Assembly (NCBI GenBank): GCA_009760855.2 | Contig: WPIO01000003.1 | Location: 10,134,501 to 10,198,500 of the forward strand | DNA length: 64,000 nucleotides | Source: Cristatella mucedo | Taxonomy: Eukaryota; Bryozoa; Phylactolaemata; Cristatellidae | Direction: 5' to 3' | Part shown: positions 61,021 to 64,000 of the stretch, piece after piece | Position numbering within the stretch: position 1 is the stretch's first letter | How the letters are laid out: each line of letters starts with the position of its first letter | Translations under genes and position numbers: made by a program | Notes under the pieces: model-generated | What the model was told of the DNA's origin: nothing | Database searches by the model: none | The model's input: the letters and a program-made list of their open reading frames with translations, nothing else

Positions 61021-61759
61021 CGAGAGTCTTGCTTTCTCTGACCTCCCCGGCCGATTGCACGCCCAGCAGCATTCTCCCGATTAGGAATTCGTGAAAGTTC
61101 CTGGCACCCTCTCTTCCTCACCATTTCCTGTACTTGAGACTACACTGTCTCTGCCTTGGGCTGGGCTATGTTCTGGCATTTTGATCATATTGGCTTTTAA
61201 CCCTAGCTGTAACTAAGTGATGTGCTATAAACAGCACTACTACCGTGACTGAAGGATGGTTCTGACGGACAGAATATCGACAAAACATGCTCAGATGTAT
61301 TAGCTAATAAAAAATATGAGATCCATATGATACATTTCATAGCTTCGTGGGTAATAGATACCGCAGTTATTGATGCAAACAAATTAGTTGACTTTCGTGA
61401 AGATAGAAGCAGTGCTTAAAGCATGCTGTTAAACAAAAAACAGGCATATCGTCGTGGCTGCTCTAGTTGTGATACAAGGATCCACGGTGCTCTTTTTTTA
61501 GATTAACTGGATAGTCATATTGAATCTAGCGATTGAATAGCAACTGGAAAGCGACAAATGGGGTTGAGTGCTATCTAAATGAGGGAAAGTTCGAAGCTCC
61601 AGCAAGAAAGTGGCAGAGGTGAATGAAACCAATTCTAGCCACCAAGGAACATTGGTCAGTCGGGCAGCAGGCAGGCTGGTGACAATGAAAATGCTCAGCT
61701 GCAGCCAGCCGGCGTCGAAAAATCTCAAAACGAACCTTGACGTGTCAAGCAAGATGGAG

Positions 61760-62010
61760 AGATTCAGGAAGGGGAAGGAGAGAAGAGGAGAGGGAGTGGA
61801 GGAGAAGGGGAGAAAGGAGAGGGGGGAGAGAAAAGAGGAGAGGAAACAGAGGAGAAAGGAGAGAGGGGGGGATGAGAGAGGAGAGGTAAGGGAGGAGAGA
61901 GGTCAGAGTGCATATGAGAAACAAGAGAGGACAGAGGACAGATGATAGTAGACAAAGGAGAGGAGAGAGAGCGAGCGAGAGAGAGAGAGAGAGAGAAGAA
62001 GGGCAGAGAG
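61760..62010. repeat. GA-rich purine tract
   Basis: Irregular AGGAGA/GAGA sequence of about 250 nt. Confidence 0.85.
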
Positions 62011-63097
62011 AAGAGAGACCTCACCGGGTTTTGAAAATAGACTCCCCCCACCAACAGAAGTTCGGACTGTATTTTCAAACTACTTCAAACATTGCCACCT
62101 AGTGAGGAGAAAATCACATAAACAGCTTTATCTCCATATGCCTTATATTCGAATCAGACTTTTAAATGTTACCTAAAACGGTTGTCTTATCAACCTAAGT
62201 AGAGTTTATGTTTTCTATCCAGCTCTAGCAGTTCGCCTAATCATAGGCCGAATTTTCAAAGGTGCTTCAGATTTCTATCAAGCTACTAGGCCATGGGACA
62301 GGCCAAAAACAAACAAAATGCTGCAATCAGAAAGCCTGGCTAGCGCTTAGTTTTGCCATTTGACCATACATCGTAAAGATCATTGGCGATTGCCAAACAA
62401 CTGGGTCGGAAGGAAGGACCAATTCACAAAGAACTTTCAAGCTAGCTAACTCCATAATCTCAGTTGTTCCACGAAACCTATCAGGCAGGGAAAGTGCGAC
62501 AAGATAAGTCGAGCTTCTTGAGCACGACTAAACTGTAGATGACAAGCCACCTGTACTGACCTTTGCTGCAGCATATCAGTTGGGCATTACATAAGTAACG
62601 CGCTAATATACACAAACGTTAGCCGAAGCATTAGCATAAATAAGGAAAAGGTACAGACTCGAACAGACAAGAAATCGATAATTTGCCTTATGACACGAAG
62701 CTTTGCCTGCACAAAGATGCTGCAGATGCAATGATGCAGAGATGCCGAAATGCAGCGACAAATTAAAAGCTGGTGGTGTTCATACGGGACACAAAGAGGT
62801 CACGGCAAGTGCACTGCACTTTGCCATATTACACTTCTGGGCAGTGCCTGCAGGTGCCAGTAGATGTTGGCACTAGCAGGGCCACTACTGCAAACGTTAC
62901 ACATGGATTGGCACAAGTTAACAGGGGCAACATTACAATTATGCACCAGCACACTGCACGACAAATCAAGCATGCAGTGAAACAGCAAGCATCGTCTCCG
63001 GCTGACCATGGCCAACGATTGCTGTTTTGGGAAGGGGCAAGCACCAAGCATATACGAAGACTTGGAAGACTCTTGAGCAGCTGGAATCGGCACACAC

Positions 63098-63463
63098 CTT
63101 GTAGCTAGCAGTGCTTGAGGCAGCCATTGCCACTTGAGCCGTTTCACTGAGCGTGGCAACGGTCACCCTCAGCAGCGGCACGGCAGCGGTGCCGCCCGAG
63201 CTGGCGTCCTGCATTTCCAGCTGCTGCTCGGGCTCAGGTGCATACAGAGCCTGAAGGTGGCTATCGATTTGGTCTGTCGGTACGATGACGGTGGATGGAT
63301 GCGACTCCTCAACGGCTGCCATGTCCTGCACTGGCCGTGCCACCACTAGGCGGACGTGGCTGCCTGCCTGCCGCAGCACGGCAGCCACCTGCTCCGACCC
63401 AAGGCCACGCACATTGACGCTGCCAATCTGGAGTAGATGATCGCCCGCTTGCAGCCGGCCATC
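63098..63463 (-). CDS. MPDZ: MPDZ-like exon: second half of PDZ2 and linker
   Basis: Reads [20 protein letters not shown], helix [13 protein letters not shown] and strand [11 protein letters not shown], then a linker of about 75 residues ([37 protein letters not shown]). GDHxLxIG and SEQVAxVLRQ are the signature of PDZ2 in MPDZ/PATJ as I recall. Acceptor TGTCTGCAG before 63463, donor AAG|GTGTGT, 366 nt, phase 0 at both ends. No frame breaks. Confidence 0.93.
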
Positions 63464-63964
63464 CTGCAGACAAACGTAGCGTGCGGGCAATAACCTAACC
63501 CACGGATAGATAAAGAACAAATCGGCAATGCTGCGCAAAGCATTAACATCGACAGTGAAACATGAAAAGTAAGATCTGGCCGACCAACCAATGAAGCACG
63601 CAGGTGAATCGGCAAATCGGTGGTATTAGGCACAAGGGAAAATGTGCTGCTGCTGCTGCCATCGTGTGTGCAGAAGGAAGAAGAGTCCAAGGACGACAGA
63701 CATGCATGTGTGTCTGGCAACTGTCACTTCCTATTATCAACCATACAAGACACCGTGCGGCTTTGGCACGATGTCACAAACTGCCCTGTGGGAGGCTTTA
63801 AGGCCCCCTCCACATCAAGAAAAGGCTAGCTACTGATAGCAGGACGTAGCACCAAACACGTCCACTGGCTGTCAAGCCATGCTAGTGTGCAGCCAGTGTA
63901 TTACCTCACACCGCCCTCGTGGAAGTAAGCAGTTTTACGCCCGGAGAGCAGCCAAGTAACTCAC
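63464..63964 (-). other. Intron within PDZ2
   Basis: About 500 nt with nothing recognisable; a short run of GCTGCTGCTGCT lies near 63645. Confidence 0.7.
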
Positions 63965-64000
63965 CCGATCAGCCACACCTCCGGGAAGGACGGTCTTAAC
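63965..64000 (-). CDS. MPDZ: MPDZ-like exon: PDZ2 first half, partial at window edge
   Basis: Twelve codons, VKTVLPGGVADR, ending at donor CGG|GTGAGT in phase 0 and joining DGRLQAGD of the next exon. It is the strand before DGR of PDZ2. The rest of the exon, and the exons for L27 and PDZ1, lie beyond the window. Confidence 0.9.

Overview
The window is animal nuclear DNA, probably from a bilaterian invertebrate or similar metazoan with a repeat-rich genome. It has GT-AG introns of about 0.1 to 9 kb, long dinucleotide arrays, tRNA-derived SINEs and many truncated non-LTR retrotransposons (LINEs). I see no bacterial features. The species cannot be fixed from the sequence.

One gene explains almost all of the coding signal. 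It lies on the minus strand, enters at the right edge (position 64000) and ends at a stop codon at 7244-7246. It encodes a multi-PDZ scaffold of the MPDZ (MUPP1)/PATJ family. Read right to left, the exons give PDZ2 (63.97-63.10 kb), PDZ3 (58.2-57.8), a linker (57.3-57.2), probable pieces of PDZ4 (53.0) and PDZ5 (48.3, 44.4-44.2), linker exons (41.4, perhaps 36.9), PDZ6 (33.6-30.9), PDZ7 (26.4-20.1), PDZ8 (19.3-18.3), PDZ9 (16.1-13.7), PDZ10 (13.8-12.1), PDZ11 (12.2-10.4), PDZ12 (8.75-8.24) and PDZ13 (7.52-7.24). Domain order and several linker signatures match what I recall of vertebrate MPDZ, so the numbering follows that protein. The L27 domain and PDZ1 must lie to the right of the window. 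From 31.05 kb to the stop, every splice phase joins without a frame break.

The PDZ3-PDZ5 exons (44-58 kb) are different. Conserved PDZ sequence is there, but it jumps frame repeatedly at single-base indels. This looks more like uncorrected long-read consensus than old pseudogene decay, and it is the first thing to check. The first half of PDZ4 and one internal piece of PDZ6 were not found.

Everything else is intron or repeat. The left 6 kb, beyond the gene's 3' end, is nested LINE and SINE remains. Two SINE families occur; one has a 3' tail like that of the main LINE family, which suggests it is moved by that LINE. A second LINE family, a decayed Tc1/mariner element, a CpG-rich block at 27.8-29.1 kb, facing (CA)n/(TG)n arrays at 31.7-32.0 kb, a duplicated splice donor at 26.2 kb and a near-identical 228-bp direct repeat at 11.7 and 14.7 kb are the notable non-coding structures. 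I found no second intact gene, no functional tRNA or rRNA and no CRISPR array. I found no clearly new biological system; the strongest leads concern the structure and splicing of this scaffold gene.
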